A stretch of DNA of 64,000 nucleotides from Sphingomonas taxi (GTDB taxonomy: Bacteria > Pseudomonadota > Alphaproteobacteria > Sphingomonadales > Sphingomonadaceae), in contig QFQI01000004.1 of assembly GCA_003243195.1 (NCBI GenBank), positions 1 through 64,000 on the forward strand, written 5' to 3'. Shown here piece after piece: positions 1 to 8,656 of the stretch. The notes beneath the pieces were generated by a model. It made no database searches. It was not told where the DNA came from and worked only from the letters and a program-made list of their open reading frames with translations. Within the stretch, counting starts at the first letter, position 1, and every line of letters starts with the position of its first letter. A program made the position numbers and the translations under genes.

Positions 1-131
1 CACCGGCGACCCGCCGACAGCACCGCAAAGTGCCGTTTCTATCTAGCGGGCTGGTGCCATTTGTACTTAGCGCTTACAATCACTCGATGCGATAATCAGC
101 ATTATGTAAATCAACCTCTGCGAATTGAATT
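1..131. other. window edge, no gene seen
   Basis: This stretch lies downstream of the metallo-hydrolase stop codon. It is less GC-rich than its surroundings from about 60 to 140. I see no open frame with coding character, no tRNA and no clear terminator hairpin. It may be the intergenic tail of the large minus-strand operon. Confidence 0.5.
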
Positions 132-896
132 CTACATGATCAATTCCAGACCATCGTAACCGGGCTCGACCTGCGGCGGGAGTTCGCCCCGTAACGTTCC
201 ATAATCCATCGATTGGTCCATATGAACCAACGCGGCGCGGCGCGGCTTCAATTCCTCGATCCATCGTAGCGCCGTGGACAGACTGGGGTGCGTCGGATGC
301 GGACGACGGCGCAGCGCGTCGACGATCCAGACGTCGAGATCCTGATATAGCGCGCGCATATCTTCGGTCATGTCGCTGATGTCGGTGGCATAACCGATGG
401 ATACCCCGCCGGCTTCGAAGCGCAGCCCTGCGGACGTGATGCCGCCATGAGGTTGGTCCGCGACCCGAATGTCGATGCCGCCGATCCGAAGCGCGTCCGG
501 CAAGGTCATCAGGGAGACGGTCGGAGGATATCCGCCATTGCCCTCGAAGACATAGCCGAATTGCCGCCGCAACGCCGCTTCCGTACGCGGCCGCGCATAG
601 CCCGGGACCGGATGACCGAGCGCGTGGTAGACTTGCCGGAGGTCGTCGATGCCGAAGACGTGATCGGCATGTTCGTGCGTCCAGATCACGGCCGTGACCG
701 CGCCTGCGCCGGCGTCGAGCAACTGCTGGCGCATGTCCGGGCTGGTGTCGACGAGGATCCGGGTGTCCTCATGCTCCACCAAGATCGATGAACGGGTTCG
801 GCGGTTCCTTGTATTGGCCGGATCGCAATCGCCCCAGTCGTTGCCGATCCGCGGAACGCCGGATGATGTGCCGGAACCGAGGATGCGAACCTTCAC
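132..896 (-). CDS. MBL-fold metallo-hydrolase (PhnP-like)
   Basis: A 254-residue cytoplasmic protein of the metallo-beta-lactamase fold, in the branch close to PhnP cyclic phosphodiesterase. The signature T-H-E-H-A-D-H places metal ligands at H74, H76, D78 and H79. Later candidate ligands are the His in QPHGG (about 149), the Asp in ATDISD and the His in LVHMDQ near the C-terminus. The start overlaps the tatD stop by four bases (ATGA), so it is translationally coupled and is the last gene of the metG-tatD operon. PhnP proper cleaves cyclic ribose phosphates in phosphonate use, but no phn genes are nearby. The substrate is therefore unknown, and the call is to family level only. Confidence 0.9.
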   Translation of the reverse strand: MKVRILGSGTSSGVPRIGNDWGDCDPANTRNRRTRSSILVEHEDTRILVDTSPDMRQQLLDAGAGAVTAVIWTHEHADHVFGIDDLRQVYHALGHPVPGYARPRTEAALRRQFGYVFEGNGGYPPTVSLMTLPDALRIGGIDIRVADQPHGGITSAGLRFEAGGVSIGYATDISDMTEDMRALYQDLDVWIVDALRRRPHPTHPSLSTALRWIEELKPRRAALVHMDQSMDYGTLRGELPPQVEPGYDGLELIM

Positions 897-1675
897 ACCG
901 GGTGCGTTTTGCTGAAGAGCCGGTGGAAGTTCTGCGCGGTATAGTGCTGCAGTTCCTCGACATCCTCCCCGCGCAGCCGCGAAAGAAAAGCGGCGGTGTC
1001 AGCGACGAATCCCGGCTCCCCCGTTTTGCCACGGTGCGGCACCGGCGCCAGGAACGGTGCGTCGGTTTCGATCAGCAAGCGCTCGCGTGGCAGGCGCGTG
1101 GCGGTCGCCTGAAGCGCGGTCGCGTTGCGGAACGTCACGATCCCGGAGATCGAGATGTAGAAGCCCAACTCCAGCGCGCGGTCGGCAAAGGCGTCGCTGG
1201 CCGTGAAGCAGTGGATGACCCCGGCATAGGCGCCCTGCTCCATCTCCTCGCGCAGGATCGCGGCGGTATCATCCTCGGCATCGCGGGTGTGGACGACGAT
1301 CGGAACGCCGGCCTGACGCGCGGCGGCGATATGCGCGCGGAAACTGGCCCGCTGTCGCTCCCGATCGGAATGATCGTAATGATAGTCGAGCCCGCTTTCC
1401 CCGATACCAACGACGCGCGGATGCCGTGCGCGCTCCACCAGCCGCGCGGTATCGACATGCGGGTGCTGGTCGGCCTCATGCGGGTGGATGCCGACGGTTG
1501 CCCAGACATCCGGCTCGCGCTCGGCAGTGGCGAGCACCGCGTCCCATTCGCTTTCGCGGGTGGCGATGTTCAGCATGGCGGTGACGCCGCGTGCCCGCGC
1601 ACGTTCCAGCACCGCCTGCTGTTCTTCGACCAAGCCTTTGTAATTGAGGTGGCAATGGCTGTCCGCCAGCATCAC
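893..1675 (-). CDS. tatD: TatD family metal-dependent DNase
   Basis: A 260-residue TIM-barrel hydrolase of the TatD/YcfH group, a metal-dependent 3'-5' exonuclease family linked to DNA repair and RNA turnover. The N-terminal D-S-H-C-H puts metal ligands at H7 and H9, G-I-G-E-S-G-L-D carries the conserved Glu near residue 93, and the E-T-D-A-P motif near 203 supplies the last Asp. Its length is that of the family. It overlaps metG by four bases upstream (ATGA) and the MBL hydrolase downstream. The order metG-tatD-MBL is common in alphaproteobacteria and supports co-expression with the metG-holB-tmk block rather than a link to Tat secretion, despite the name. Confidence 0.93.
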   Translation of the reverse strand: MMLADSHCHLNYKGLVEEQQAVLERARARGVTAMLNIATRESEWDAVLATAEREPDVWATVGIHPHEADQHPHVDTARLVERARHPRVVGIGESGLDYHYDHSDRERQRASFRAHIAAARQAGVPIVVHTRDAEDDTAAILREEMEQGAYAGVIHCFTASDAFADRALELGFYISISGIVTFRNATALQATATRLPRERLLIETDAPFLAPVPHRGKTGEPGFVADTAAFLSRLRGEDVEELQHYTAQNFHRLFSKTHPV

Positions 1676-3222
1676 GCCACCTCCGGTTCGACCGGTATGT
1701 CCAGTCGCGGGAACGCCGGGATGGGCGTGGCGAGCGTGAACCCGGCATCGACCTGCCGTTGATACCAGCCGTCATCGTCGATCGCGGCATGATCGCGCGC
1801 ATCGGCGCCGAGCAGGTCGAGCACCCGGCCCGCGCCATCCGGCACGACCGGCAGGATCGTGATCGCCAGCATGCGGATCGCGCGCACCAGCGTACGCAGC
1901 ACCGCGTGCATCCGCTCGGGATCGGTCTTGCGCAGCGACCACGGCGCCTGCGCGTCGATATACTGATTGCATGCGAACACGCCGCGCATCCACGTCTCGA
2001 TCGCCTGCCCGAGCAGCAGGTCACCGAACGCTGCCTTGAAGCCGGCGCAGGCGACCACGATCTCTTCGATCAACTGCCCATCGGCCGGATCGGCGCGACC
2101 GACCTCCGGCAGTGCGCCGCCCAGGTTCTTGGCGATGAACGACAAGGTTCGCTGGGCGAGGTTGCCGAAGGAATTCGCCAGTTCGGCATTGACGCGCGTG
2201 ACGATCGCGTCGGCGGCATAGCTGCCATCCTGCCCGAAACTGACCTCGCGCAGCAGGAAATAGCGCAAGCCATCGACACCGAAAGCCCTCGCCAGATCAA
2301 GCGGATCGACGACATTGCCCAGGCTCTTCGACATCTTCTCGCCACGGTGAAGCAGGAAGCCGTGGCCGAACACCGTCCTGGGCAGCGCCACCCCGGCCGA
2401 CATCAGGAATGCCGGCCAGTAAACGGCGTGGAAGCGCACGATGTCCTTGCCGATCAGGTGCAGGTCCGCCGGCCAGTGCGGCATCGCGGCGTCCGGATAG
2501 CCGGCGCCGGTGAGATAGTTGGTCAGCGCATCAACCCAGACGTACATGACGTGGCCGGGGCTGTCCGGCACCGGCACCCCCCAGTCGAAGCTGGTCCGCG
2601 ACACCGACAGGTCGGACAGGCCGCCCTCCACGAAGCGCAGGATCTCGTTGCGGCGCGATTCCGGGCGGATGAAGTCCGGACTGGAGGCATAATGGTCGAG
2701 CAGCGGTTGCTGATATTTCGACAGGCGGAAGAACCATGTCTCCTCCGCGGTCCATGTCACCGGCGTGCCCTGCGGAGAGAGCTTCACGCCCCCTTCCCCC
2801 TCGACCAGCTCCTTTTCGTCGTAGAACGCCTCGTCGCGAACCGAATACCAGCCTTCATAGCGATCGAGGTAGAGGTCGCCCGACTCCGCCATTGCCCGCC
2901 ACAACGCCTGGCTGGCGCGATGGTGATCGGCATCGGTGGTGCGGATAAAACGATCATAGCTGATGTTCAGCGCATCGCACATCGACTGGAAATGTCCCGA
3001 CATTTCGTCGGCAAGCGCGCGAACCTCCACGCCCTTGTCGCGTGCGGTCTGCACCATCTTCAGCCCATGTTCGTCGGTGCCGGTCTGGAACCGCACGTCG
3101 CGGCCGGCCTGCCGCTGGAAACGCGCGATCGCGTCGGCGGCGATCGCTTCATAGGCATGGCCGATATGCGGACGGCCATTAGGGTAACTGATCGCGGTGG
3201 TGATATAGAAGGGTTCGCCCAT
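1672..3222 (-). CDS. metG: methionine--tRNA ligase
   Basis: A class I aminoacyl-tRNA synthetase of 516 residues that charges tRNA-Met in the cytoplasm. The HIGH box is P-H-I-G-H ending at residue 22, and the KMSKS loop is present as K-M-S-K-S near residues 295-299. Both ATP-binding signatures are therefore intact. The protein ends soon after the anticodon-binding helices and lacks the C-terminal dimerisation extension of the 677-residue E. coli enzyme, as is usual in this class. The gene follows holB by nine bases and overlaps tatD by four, inside the tmk-holB-metG-tatD operon. Confidence 0.97.
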   Translation of the reverse strand: MGEPFYITTAISYPNGRPHIGHAYEAIAADAIARFQRQAGRDVRFQTGTDEHGLKMVQTARDKGVEVRALADEMSGHFQSMCDALNISYDRFIRTTDADHHRASQALWRAMAESGDLYLDRYEGWYSVRDEAFYDEKELVEGEGGVKLSPQGTPVTWTAEETWFFRLSKYQQPLLDHYASSPDFIRPESRRNEILRFVEGGLSDLSVSRTSFDWGVPVPDSPGHVMYVWVDALTNYLTGAGYPDAAMPHWPADLHLIGKDIVRFHAVYWPAFLMSAGVALPRTVFGHGFLLHRGEKMSKSLGNVVDPLDLARAFGVDGLRYFLLREVSFGQDGSYAADAIVTRVNAELANSFGNLAQRTLSFIAKNLGGALPEVGRADPADGQLIEEIVVACAGFKAAFGDLLLGQAIETWMRGVFACNQYIDAQAPWSLRKTDPERMHAVLRTLVRAIRMLAITILPVVPDGAGRVLDLLGADARDHAAIDDDGWYQRQVDAGFTLATPIPAFPRLDIPVEPEVA

Positions 3223-3231
3223 GGCGCCCTC

Positions 3232-4221
3232 CTAGCGCCCTCCATCCCGCGACGCCAGCCGCGCGACGATCCCGGCAAGTTCGTAGACGGTGCCCTGTGC
3301 ATCGAGCGACAGCCCGCGCGCTGCGGCGGCGACGGCGCGCGCCTCGTCATAGGCATCCAGCGCGTCGCGCAGGTCCGCGCCGGTGCGCAGCGCGGTCATG
3401 CGCGCGATCACGGTCGGCACGCGGTCGATAAACGCTTCGTAGCGCGCCTGCGCCGCCTTGGGCGACAGTGCGCGGGCCAGTGCCACGCGACGCGCCAGTC
3501 CGGGATCGCCATCGCGCGCGATCGCCTCCAGCGCCGCGTCGATCCCGGCGAGATCCAGCCCGGCATAGCCGAGCGCCCGCCCCGGCGCGCCATCACCGCT
3601 GCGGACCAGCGCGGCGATCTCGTCGGCGTCGGCGTCGGGCAGCTCCCGGCGGAGCACCGCCGTCATGTCCGCCTCGCCCAATGGATCGAAGCGCAGCACG
3701 CGGCACCGCGAGCGGATCGTCGGCAGCAGCCGACCCGGCGCGTGGCTGACCAGCAGGAAGATCGTGCCGGCCGGCGGCTCCTCCAGGCTCTTGAGCAGCG
3801 CGTTCGATGCGCCGGGCCGCTCCAGATCGTCGGCGGCGTCGATCACGATCACGCGCCGCGGCGACAGCGACGGCATGGTGCCGAGGAACGGTCCCAGCGC
3901 GCGGACCTGATCGACGGTGATCGAGCGCGCGAGTTCGTCCTCCTTGTCCTTCTTGGGCAGGCGACGCAGCACGCGCAGGTCGGGGTGCGATCCGGCCGCG
4001 GCTAGCATCGCGGCGCGATGGGTGGGCGGCACCTCCAGCCCCGGCGGCAGTTCGCCCGGTGACATCGCCTCGGCCAGCAGGCGCAGCGCCGCCGCCTGCG
4101 CGAACGTCCCCTTACCGACGCCCTGCGGCCCGGCGAGCAGCCATGCATGATGGATCGCGCCGCTGGCGGCAGCAGCGAGGAACGCGTCCACCGCGGCCTG
4201 CTGGCCGCGCAAGCCGGTCAC
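3232..4221 (-). CDS. holB: DNA polymerase III subunit delta prime
   Basis: A clamp-loader subunit of 329 residues from the AAA+ fold, part of the DNA polymerase III holoenzyme that opens the beta clamp. A Walker-A-like G-P-Q-G-V-G-K is near residues 31-37, and the S-L-E-E-P-P motif (sensor/SRC-adjacent region) and R-S-R-C motif are readable. The open frame continues far upstream in the antisense of tmk. The chosen start is the GTG whose bases form a GTGA overlap with the tmk stop, giving V-T-G-L-R-G-Q at the N-terminus, the usual beginning of the fold. This coupling to tmk is conserved across alphaproteobacteria. Confidence 0.93.
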   Translation of the reverse strand: MTGLRGQQAAVDAFLAAAASGAIHHAWLLAGPQGVGKGTFAQAAALRLLAEAMSPGELPPGLEVPPTHRAAMLAAAGSHPDLRVLRRLPKKDKEDELARSITVDQVRALGPFLGTMPSLSPRRVIVIDAADDLERPGASNALLKSLEEPPAGTIFLLVSHAPGRLLPTIRSRCRVLRFDPLGEADMTAVLRRELPDADADEIAALVRSGDGAPGRALGYAGLDLAGIDAALEAIARDGDPGLARRVALARALSPKAAQARYEAFIDRVPTVIARMTALRTGADLRDALDAYDEARAVAAAARGLSLDAQGTVYELAGIVARLASRDGGR

Positions 4222-4847
4222 GGCAGCCAGTCCTCCAGCGCGAGCAGCATCGCCGCCGTCACTTCCCCGGGGGGCAGCGTCGCGTCGATCCGGCGGAAAC
4301 GCGCCGGCTCGTGCGCGGCATAGGCGTCGAAGGCGGCGGCCACAGCGGCGTGGAAATGCTCGCCGCGCATCGCGAAGCGATCTGCGGCACCGCCATCGCG
4401 CGTCGCGGCCCGTTGCTCGCCGATTTCGACCGGCAGCGCGAGCAGGAAGGTGCGGTCCGGCAGCAGCCCGCGCGTGCCGAACGCGTGCAGCGCCAGGATC
4501 GCGGCATCGTCCACTCCGCCCGCCGCCCCCTGATAGGCGCGGGTCGAATCGAGGTAGCGGTCGCAGATCACCCATTGGCCGGCGCCGATCGCCGGGCGGA
4601 TGACCTTTTCGACATGATCGGCGCGCGCGGCGGCGAACAGCAACGCTTCGCTGTGCGGACTCCAGCGCGCGGCGTCGCCCTGCATCAACAGGTCGCGGAT
4701 CGCCTCCGCGCCCTCGCTGCCGCCGGGCTCGCGCGTCACGATCGCGTGCACGCCGCGCGTCGCCAACGCCGCCGCCAGCGCGCGGGCCTGTGTGGACTTG
4801 CCCGCCCCCTCCCCGCCTTCCAGGCTGAGGAAGCGCCCCTCGCTCAT
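4218..4847 (-). CDS. tmk: thymidylate kinase
   Basis: A dTMP kinase of 209 residues, which phosphorylates dTMP to dTDP with ATP in the cytoplasm for dTTP supply. The P-loop reads G-G-E-G-A-G-K-S-T (about residues 11-19), the DRY/DR motif reads D-R-Y-L-D-S-T near residue 94, and the length matches the family. It lies seven bases after the carboxypeptidase gene and overlaps holB by four bases. Nucleotide supply and a replication subunit are thus translated from one message. The start is the ATG seven bases past the upstream stop. Confidence 0.97.
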   Translation of the reverse strand: MSEGRFLSLEGGEGAGKSTQARALAAALATRGVHAIVTREPGGSEGAEAIRDLLMQGDAARWSPHSEALLFAAARADHVEKVIRPAIGAGQWVICDRYLDSTRAYQGAAGGVDDAAILALHAFGTRGLLPDRTFLLALPVEIGEQRAATRDGGAADRFAMRGEHFHAAVAAAFDAYAAHEPARFRRIDATLPPGEVTAAMLLALEDWLP

Positions 4848-4854
4848 TGCCGCC

Positions 4855-6033
4855 TCAGCCGAACAGGCCGGTCAACCCGGCCCACGCCCGGCCGAAGAAG
4901 CCCGCCTCGCCGACGTCGCTCGCCGCGACCAGCGGCATCTTCTGCTCGGGAAGGCCCGGCGCGGAGACGACCAGATCGGCGATATGCGCGCCCTGCCTGA
5001 TCGGCGCCTTGACCGGACCGTCATAGACGATCTTGCCGGACAGTTGCGGCCGCGTGCCCGACGGGACCGTGACCGCCAGATCCTTCGGCGCGACCAGGTT
5101 CACCTGGCCCGCGTCGCCCAACTGGACGCTCGCGCTGCCGACCACCTTGCCCGCCTTCACCACCGGGCGCGCCTGCCACGCGCGGAACCCCCATTCCATG
5201 AAACGCACCGATTCCTGCGCGCGTTGGTTGAAGCTGGTCAGCCCCGCCAGCACCATCACCAGCCGGCGCCCGTTCTGCTCCGCCGAGCCGGTGAAGCCGT
5301 AACCGGCCTCCTCGGTATGGCCCGTCTTCAGCCCGTCCGCCCCCGCGACGCGGCCGAGCAACGGATCGCGATTCGCCTGCGTGATCGCCTGCCCGGCGCC
5401 CATCGTCTTGCCCCAGGTGAAATCGCGGCGGGAGTAGAATTGCTTGTAGAGCTTGGGGTGCTGCTGGATCGTCGCGGCGGCCAGCTTCGCGAGATCGCGC
5501 GCGGTGACATAGGTGACCCCACCGTCCGGCCAGCCGTTCGAGGTGCCGAAATGGCTGTTGGTCAGGCCGAGCTTCGTCGCATTCTCGTTCATGCGCTCGA
5601 CGAACGCCTGCTCGGTGCCCGAAATCCCTTCCGCCAGTACGACGCAGGCGTCGTTGCCGGACAAGGTGACGATGCCATAGAGCAGGTTGGCCACGGACAC
5701 GCGCTCGCCCGAGGACAGGAACATCGTGGAGCCCGCCTGCGGGCCGTGCCACTTCGTCCAGGTCTCCGGACGCACCTCGAACTCGGTATCCAGCTTCAGG
5801 TCGCCGCGCTTCAGCATCTCGAAGGCGGTGTAGACCGTCATCATCTTGGCCATCGACGCCGGCGGCATGCGGCGATCGGCGTCGCGCGCGAACAGCACCG
5901 CGCCCGACGACAGGTCTTCCATGAATGCGACCGGCGCCGGCGTATCGAACTGCGGGGCGGCGGCGACGGCGGGGACCGCCAGCGCAGCGACGGCGACGGG
6001 GAGCGCGAGGACGGTCAGCAGCTTGGTCATCAT
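4855..6033 (-). CDS. D-alanyl-D-alanine carboxypeptidase (class C low-mass PBP)
   Basis: A 392-residue penicillin-binding protein of the S11 family (DacA/DacC type) that trims the terminal D-Ala from peptidoglycan pentapeptides in the periplasm. A signal peptide covers about residues 1-26, ending A-V-A-A-A. The active-site triad of motifs is complete: S60-x-x-K63 (S-M-A-K), S125-G-N127 and K236-T-G238. A C-terminal beta domain and a hydrophobic/amphipathic tail (residues about 375-392) fit membrane anchoring. It is the first gene of the dac-tmk-holB-metG-tatD operon, 61 bases from the transglycosylase stop. Which of DacA, DacC or DacD it matches cannot be settled by eye. Confidence 0.95.
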   Translation of the reverse strand: MMTKLLTVLALPVAVAALAVPAVAAAPQFDTPAPVAFMEDLSSGAVLFARDADRRMPPASMAKMMTVYTAFEMLKRGDLKLDTEFEVRPETWTKWHGPQAGSTMFLSSGERVSVANLLYGIVTLSGNDACVVLAEGISGTEQAFVERMNENATKLGLTNSHFGTSNGWPDGGVTYVTARDLAKLAAATIQQHPKLYKQFYSRRDFTWGKTMGAGQAITQANRDPLLGRVAGADGLKTGHTEEAGYGFTGSAEQNGRRLVMVLAGLTSFNQRAQESVRFMEWGFRAWQARPVVKAGKVVGSASVQLGDAGQVNLVAPKDLAVTVPSGTRPQLSGKIVYDGPVKAPIRQGAHIADLVVSAPGLPEQKMPLVAASDVGEAGFFGRAWAGLTGLFG

Positions 6034-6094
6034 GGATTCCGTGAATGGAGCATAAGCGTGCCTTAGCGGGACGGGCGCCCCGCGTCACGCCCGG

Positions 6095-7123
6095 CTATTG
6101 CGCAACCGCGTCGGCCAGCAACCCGACCGACAAGGCGTAGAAATTCGAGCAGTTGTAATCGAGGATCACGCGGTAATTGCCGGTGAGCAGATAGGCGGTC
6201 GCTCCCGCGCCGTCCGGCTCGATCAGCGTCGCCTGCACGTCGTCGGCCAGCGCCCGGCCCTGTGGCGCGATGCCGAGCGCGCGCCATTCCGCCATCGTGC
6301 GCCAGCCGCTGTGTCGCTCGAACACGCGCGGGCAGCGTGGCGACACGAGCCGGTTGCGGACCTCCGCGCGCGAGAAGCCCGCGGGAACATTGACCGCCAC
6401 GCCCCATGGCTGGCCGCGTCGCCAGCCCGCCTGCACGAAATAATTGCCGATCGAAGTCAGCGTATCCGCCGGCGAGTTCCAGATGTCAGCGCGTCCGTCG
6501 CCATCGCCATCGCGGGCCAGGCGCAGGTACACCGACGGCAGGAATTGCGGATTGCCCATCGCCCCCGCCCAGCTACCGGTCAGTTGCGAACGCGCCACAC
6601 CGCGGTCGAGCATTCGCAACGCGGCGATGAACTCCCCCTCGAACAGCGGACGGCGACGCCCTTCATATGCGAGGCTGGCGAGGCTGCGCAGGATATCGAA
6701 ATTGCCGGTGTAGGAGCCGTAGTTGGTTTCATGCCCCCATATCGCGACCATGATCGCCTCCGGCACGCCGGTTTCCTCCTCCACGCGCGCCAGCCGCGCG
6801 CGTTGCGCCGTATAGGCGCTGCGCCCGCGCGCGATCCGCGCCGCATCGACGTGCGTGGTGCGATACGGCGCGAAGAGCGGCACCGGCGCGTTGGGTCGCG
6901 CCTCCGGCTGCCGCCGGTCAAGCTCCACGACGCGCGGGTTGAAGGTGAGCGTCGGCGCCACGTCGTCGAAGGTCGTGGGGCGCACCCCGGCGGCGATCGC
7001 GCGCGCGCGCACCTGCGCCAGATAGGTCTGGAAGCCGCCTTCGTCCTGCGCGAACGCCGGCGCCGGCGCGACGAGACACGCCAGGGCGGCCAGGCCGCGC
7101 GTGATTGTTGCTGCCACTGTCAT
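6095..7123 (-). CDS. lytic murein transglycosylase, MltB family
   Basis: A secreted 342-residue soluble lytic transglycosylase that cleaves the MurNAc-GlcNAc bond of peptidoglycan, leaving 1,6-anhydro ends. A signal peptide covers about residues 1-25 (cleavage after A-F-A), with no lipobox Cys, so it is periplasmic rather than a lipoprotein. The catalytic Glu is E132 in G-H-E-T-N-Y-G, followed by the A-M-G-N-P-Q-F-L-P-S segment typical of MltB. It lies next to the D-Ala-D-Ala carboxypeptidase in the same orientation, so the pair is a small wall-remodelling unit. The name within the MltB group is uncertain. Confidence 0.92.
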   Translation of the reverse strand: MTVAATITRGLAALACLVAPAPAFAQDEGGFQTYLAQVRARAIAAGVRPTTFDDVAPTLTFNPRVVELDRRQPEARPNAPVPLFAPYRTTHVDAARIARGRSAYTAQRARLARVEEETGVPEAIMVAIWGHETNYGSYTGNFDILRSLASLAYEGRRRPLFEGEFIAALRMLDRGVARSQLTGSWAGAMGNPQFLPSVYLRLARDGDGDGRADIWNSPADTLTSIGNYFVQAGWRRGQPWGVAVNVPAGFSRAEVRNRLVSPRCPRVFERHSGWRTMAEWRALGIAPQGRALADDVQATLIEPDGAGATAYLLTGNYRVILDYNCSNFYALSVGLLADAVAQ

Positions 7124-7175
7124 GATGCGCCGGTTCTGGCACAGCCTGCGCGCGCGCGGAACCGCAAATCATCGC

Positions 7176-7211
7176 CCCCCACGCACGGGTCGCCGCCCCT
7201 CTGCGTGGGGG
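7176..7211. repeat. inverted repeat, 10-bp perfect arms
   Basis: CCCCCACGCA and TGCGTGGGGG form perfect 10-bp arms around a 16-base loop. It sits between the divergent transglycosylase and tRNA-Ser genes, just upstream of the tRNA promoter. There is no T-run on either side, so it is not a standard intrinsic terminator. It could be an operator or cruciform; the function is unknown. Confidence 0.45.
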
Positions 7212-7212
7212 C

Positions 7213-7242
7213 TTGAACAGCCCGGAGCCTTGCTGCCATAGG
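7213..7242 (+). promoter_or_regulatory. candidate promoter of tRNA-Ser
   Basis: TTGAAC at 7213-7218 and CATAGG at 7237-7242 are separated by 18 bases and place transcription start near 7249, about a dozen bases before the tRNA. The -35 matches consensus in five of six positions; the -10 is weak. Read by eye only. Confidence 0.4.
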
Positions 7243-7261
7243 CCTGCACGCCGCCCGATGC

Positions 7262-7351
7262 GGAAGAGTGGCCGAGCGGTTTAAGGCACTGGTCTTGAAA
7301 ACCAGCGACGGTGCAAGCCGTCCGTGGGTTCGAATCCCACCTCTTCCGCCA
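7262..7351 (+). tRNA. tRNA-Ser (UGA)
   Basis: A class II tRNA with a long variable arm. The acceptor GGAAGAG (7262-7268) pairs with CTCTTCC (7341-7347), followed by discriminator G and an encoded CCA. The anticodon stem CTGGT/ACCAG encloses the loop CTTGAAA, so the anticodon is UGA. The extra arm and G73 are serine identity features. It stands alone and is followed by a minus-strand gene whose stop lies six bases beyond. Confidence 0.96.
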
Positions 7352-7356
7352 CCGAT

Positions 7357-8187
7357 CTACCGCAGCTCATCCGCGCGCTCCCAGCCGCGGTCGGGCTGGG
7401 CGAAGGCGTCGGCGAAGCCGGCGTTGCGCAGCATCCGCGCGCGCGCGCGCGCATCGGCCTCGCTCTTGTCGACGCCCGAGGTCAGCGCGAAGCTCTTGCT
7501 GATCTGCGTTCGATACACATGGACATCGTTGTTCGGCAGACCGGCGCCCAGCAAGCGGGCGTTCAGTTGTGCGGCAAGGCTGCGTACCGCATCCGGCGAC
7601 GTCTGCGGCAAGGTGCCGACCACGGCGAACCACCGGCCCGAGGCGGCGGGCCGTACCGCTTCGGCGGCCGCCATTCCCGTGTTCTGCGCCACGGCGGCAC
7701 GGGAGTTGAGGAACGCCTTGGGGTCGCGCTGCGCCACCGCCGCCTGCGCGGTTTGCGTCGCGACGGTCGCGGTCTGGACGAGCCGCTGATCGCCGAGCGT
7801 CGCCAGGCTTCGACAAAGGCTGACGTCCATGCCAACCCCGGTCCGCGCCGGCGGCGCGCCGTTGCAATAATCGACGACGATCTTGATGCCCAGGCGTTCG
7901 CGCATGTCGGCGGGCAGGTGATCGAGCAGTTGCGCGGTGTCATCGCGGCCCTGCTCCCGCTTGTCGCGGGCGGCGCGCTCCTGATCGGCCTTCTGCTCGA
8001 TCGCGCGGCGCTGCGTCTCCTGCGTCCGCGCAGCGGCGATCTCGGTCTGCTTGGCCGCATCGGCGCGGCGCTTCTCGGCCGTCCCGAGGACCAGCGTCGT
8101 CGCGCTGATCGCCACGCCAGCAACCGCGATGACCGTCTTCGAGAAGAAATCGGCCCAGTCGACCCAGGTTTCCGGCGCCTTCGCCAT
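7357..8187 (-). CDS. membrane-anchored protein with SPOR-like C-terminus
   Basis: A 276-residue protein I do not recognise by name. Residues about 14-36 form one strong transmembrane helix (V-I-A-V-A-G-V-A-I-S-A core). Then comes an Ala/Arg/Glu/Gln-rich coiled-coil stretch (about 37-90), and a C-terminal domain from about 180 that begins G-R-W-F-A-V-V-G-T and ends in an alternating pattern with R-M-L-R-N-A-G-F. That layout resembles SPOR domains, which bind denuded septal peptidoglycan, but the match is loose. It is a single gene between tRNA-Ser (convergent) and the PilZ gene. If the SPOR reading is right it would act at the division site in the periplasm. Confidence 0.7.
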   Translation of the reverse strand: MAKAPETWVDWADFFSKTVIAVAGVAISATTLVLGTAEKRRADAAKQTEIAAARTQETQRRAIEQKADQERAARDKREQGRDDTAQLLDHLPADMRERLGIKIVVDYCNGAPPARTGVGMDVSLCRSLATLGDQRLVQTATVATQTAQAAVAQRDPKAFLNSRAAVAQNTGMAAAEAVRPAASGRWFAVVGTLPQTSPDAVRSLAAQLNARLLGAGLPNNDVHVYRTQISKSFALTSGVDKSEADARARARMLRNAGFADAFAQPDRGWERADELR

Positions 8188-8282
8188 GACAGCAGTCCCG
8201 AAGAGGACAACGCGAAACCCGGCCGCTATGGGCCCATCAACAGGATGCGCCCGAACGCCAGCGACTGCAAGCCGTCAGGTAT

Positions 8283-8606
8283 TCAGTGCACCAGACCGTG
8301 GCGCTCGACCAGCGCATCGAAGGATTGCGGGGAGAGCGGCGCATGAAACTGGCAGCCGGCGACGAGGTCGTCGGCCCAGACGATGACCGCGGCGACCATC
8401 CCCAGACCCGGCAGATTGAGCCAGATCGGCTGGTTGCGATCGACGCTGCTGAAGGTGAGCAAGCGGCATCCGTGCAGCGACAGGTCGACGACCTTGCACA
8501 GGGTGCGCGCCATGCCGTTCTGTTCCACCGGCGCATCCAGCGCCAGCGTGGCGCGCCTGCTGCGGCGGAAAGGACGGATGGCGGGGGCGTATTCGGCTGC
8601 GAACAT
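8283..8606 (-). CDS. PilZ domain protein
   Basis: A 107-residue single-domain protein. R-R-S-R-R near residues 14-18 and D-L-S-L-H-G near residues 44-49 correspond to the RxxxR and D/NxSxxG motifs by which PilZ domains bind cyclic di-GMP. The rest follows the small six-strand barrel, with no other domain. It is probably a cytoplasmic c-di-GMP effector that acts through a partner, a common arrangement in sphingomonads, where many such orphan PilZ proteins occur. It lies 50 bases downstream of rpmE on the same strand. The target process (motility, exopolysaccharide) cannot be told from context. Confidence 0.85.
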   Translation of the reverse strand: MFAAEYAPAIRPFRRSRRATLALDAPVEQNGMARTLCKVVDLSLHGCRLLTFSSVDRNQPIWLNLPGLGMVAAVIVWADDLVAGCQFHAPLSPQSFDALVERHGLVH

Positions 8607-8656
8607 GACGGCGATGCTACGCCGCCATGCCTAACGAACCGTTATCGAAACCGCGC

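Noticed and set aside
1759..4005. 748-codon plus-strand frame opposite metG and holB
   Set aside because: It mirrors two clear minus-strand genes, is rich in Arg, His, Gln and Ala with no domain, and has no ribosome binding site. It is an antisense frame kept open by high GC.
7176..7211. terminator reading of the 10-bp inverted repeat before tRNA-Ser
   Set aside because: The loop is 16 bases, no T-run follows on either strand, and no gene ends there in a suitable orientation.
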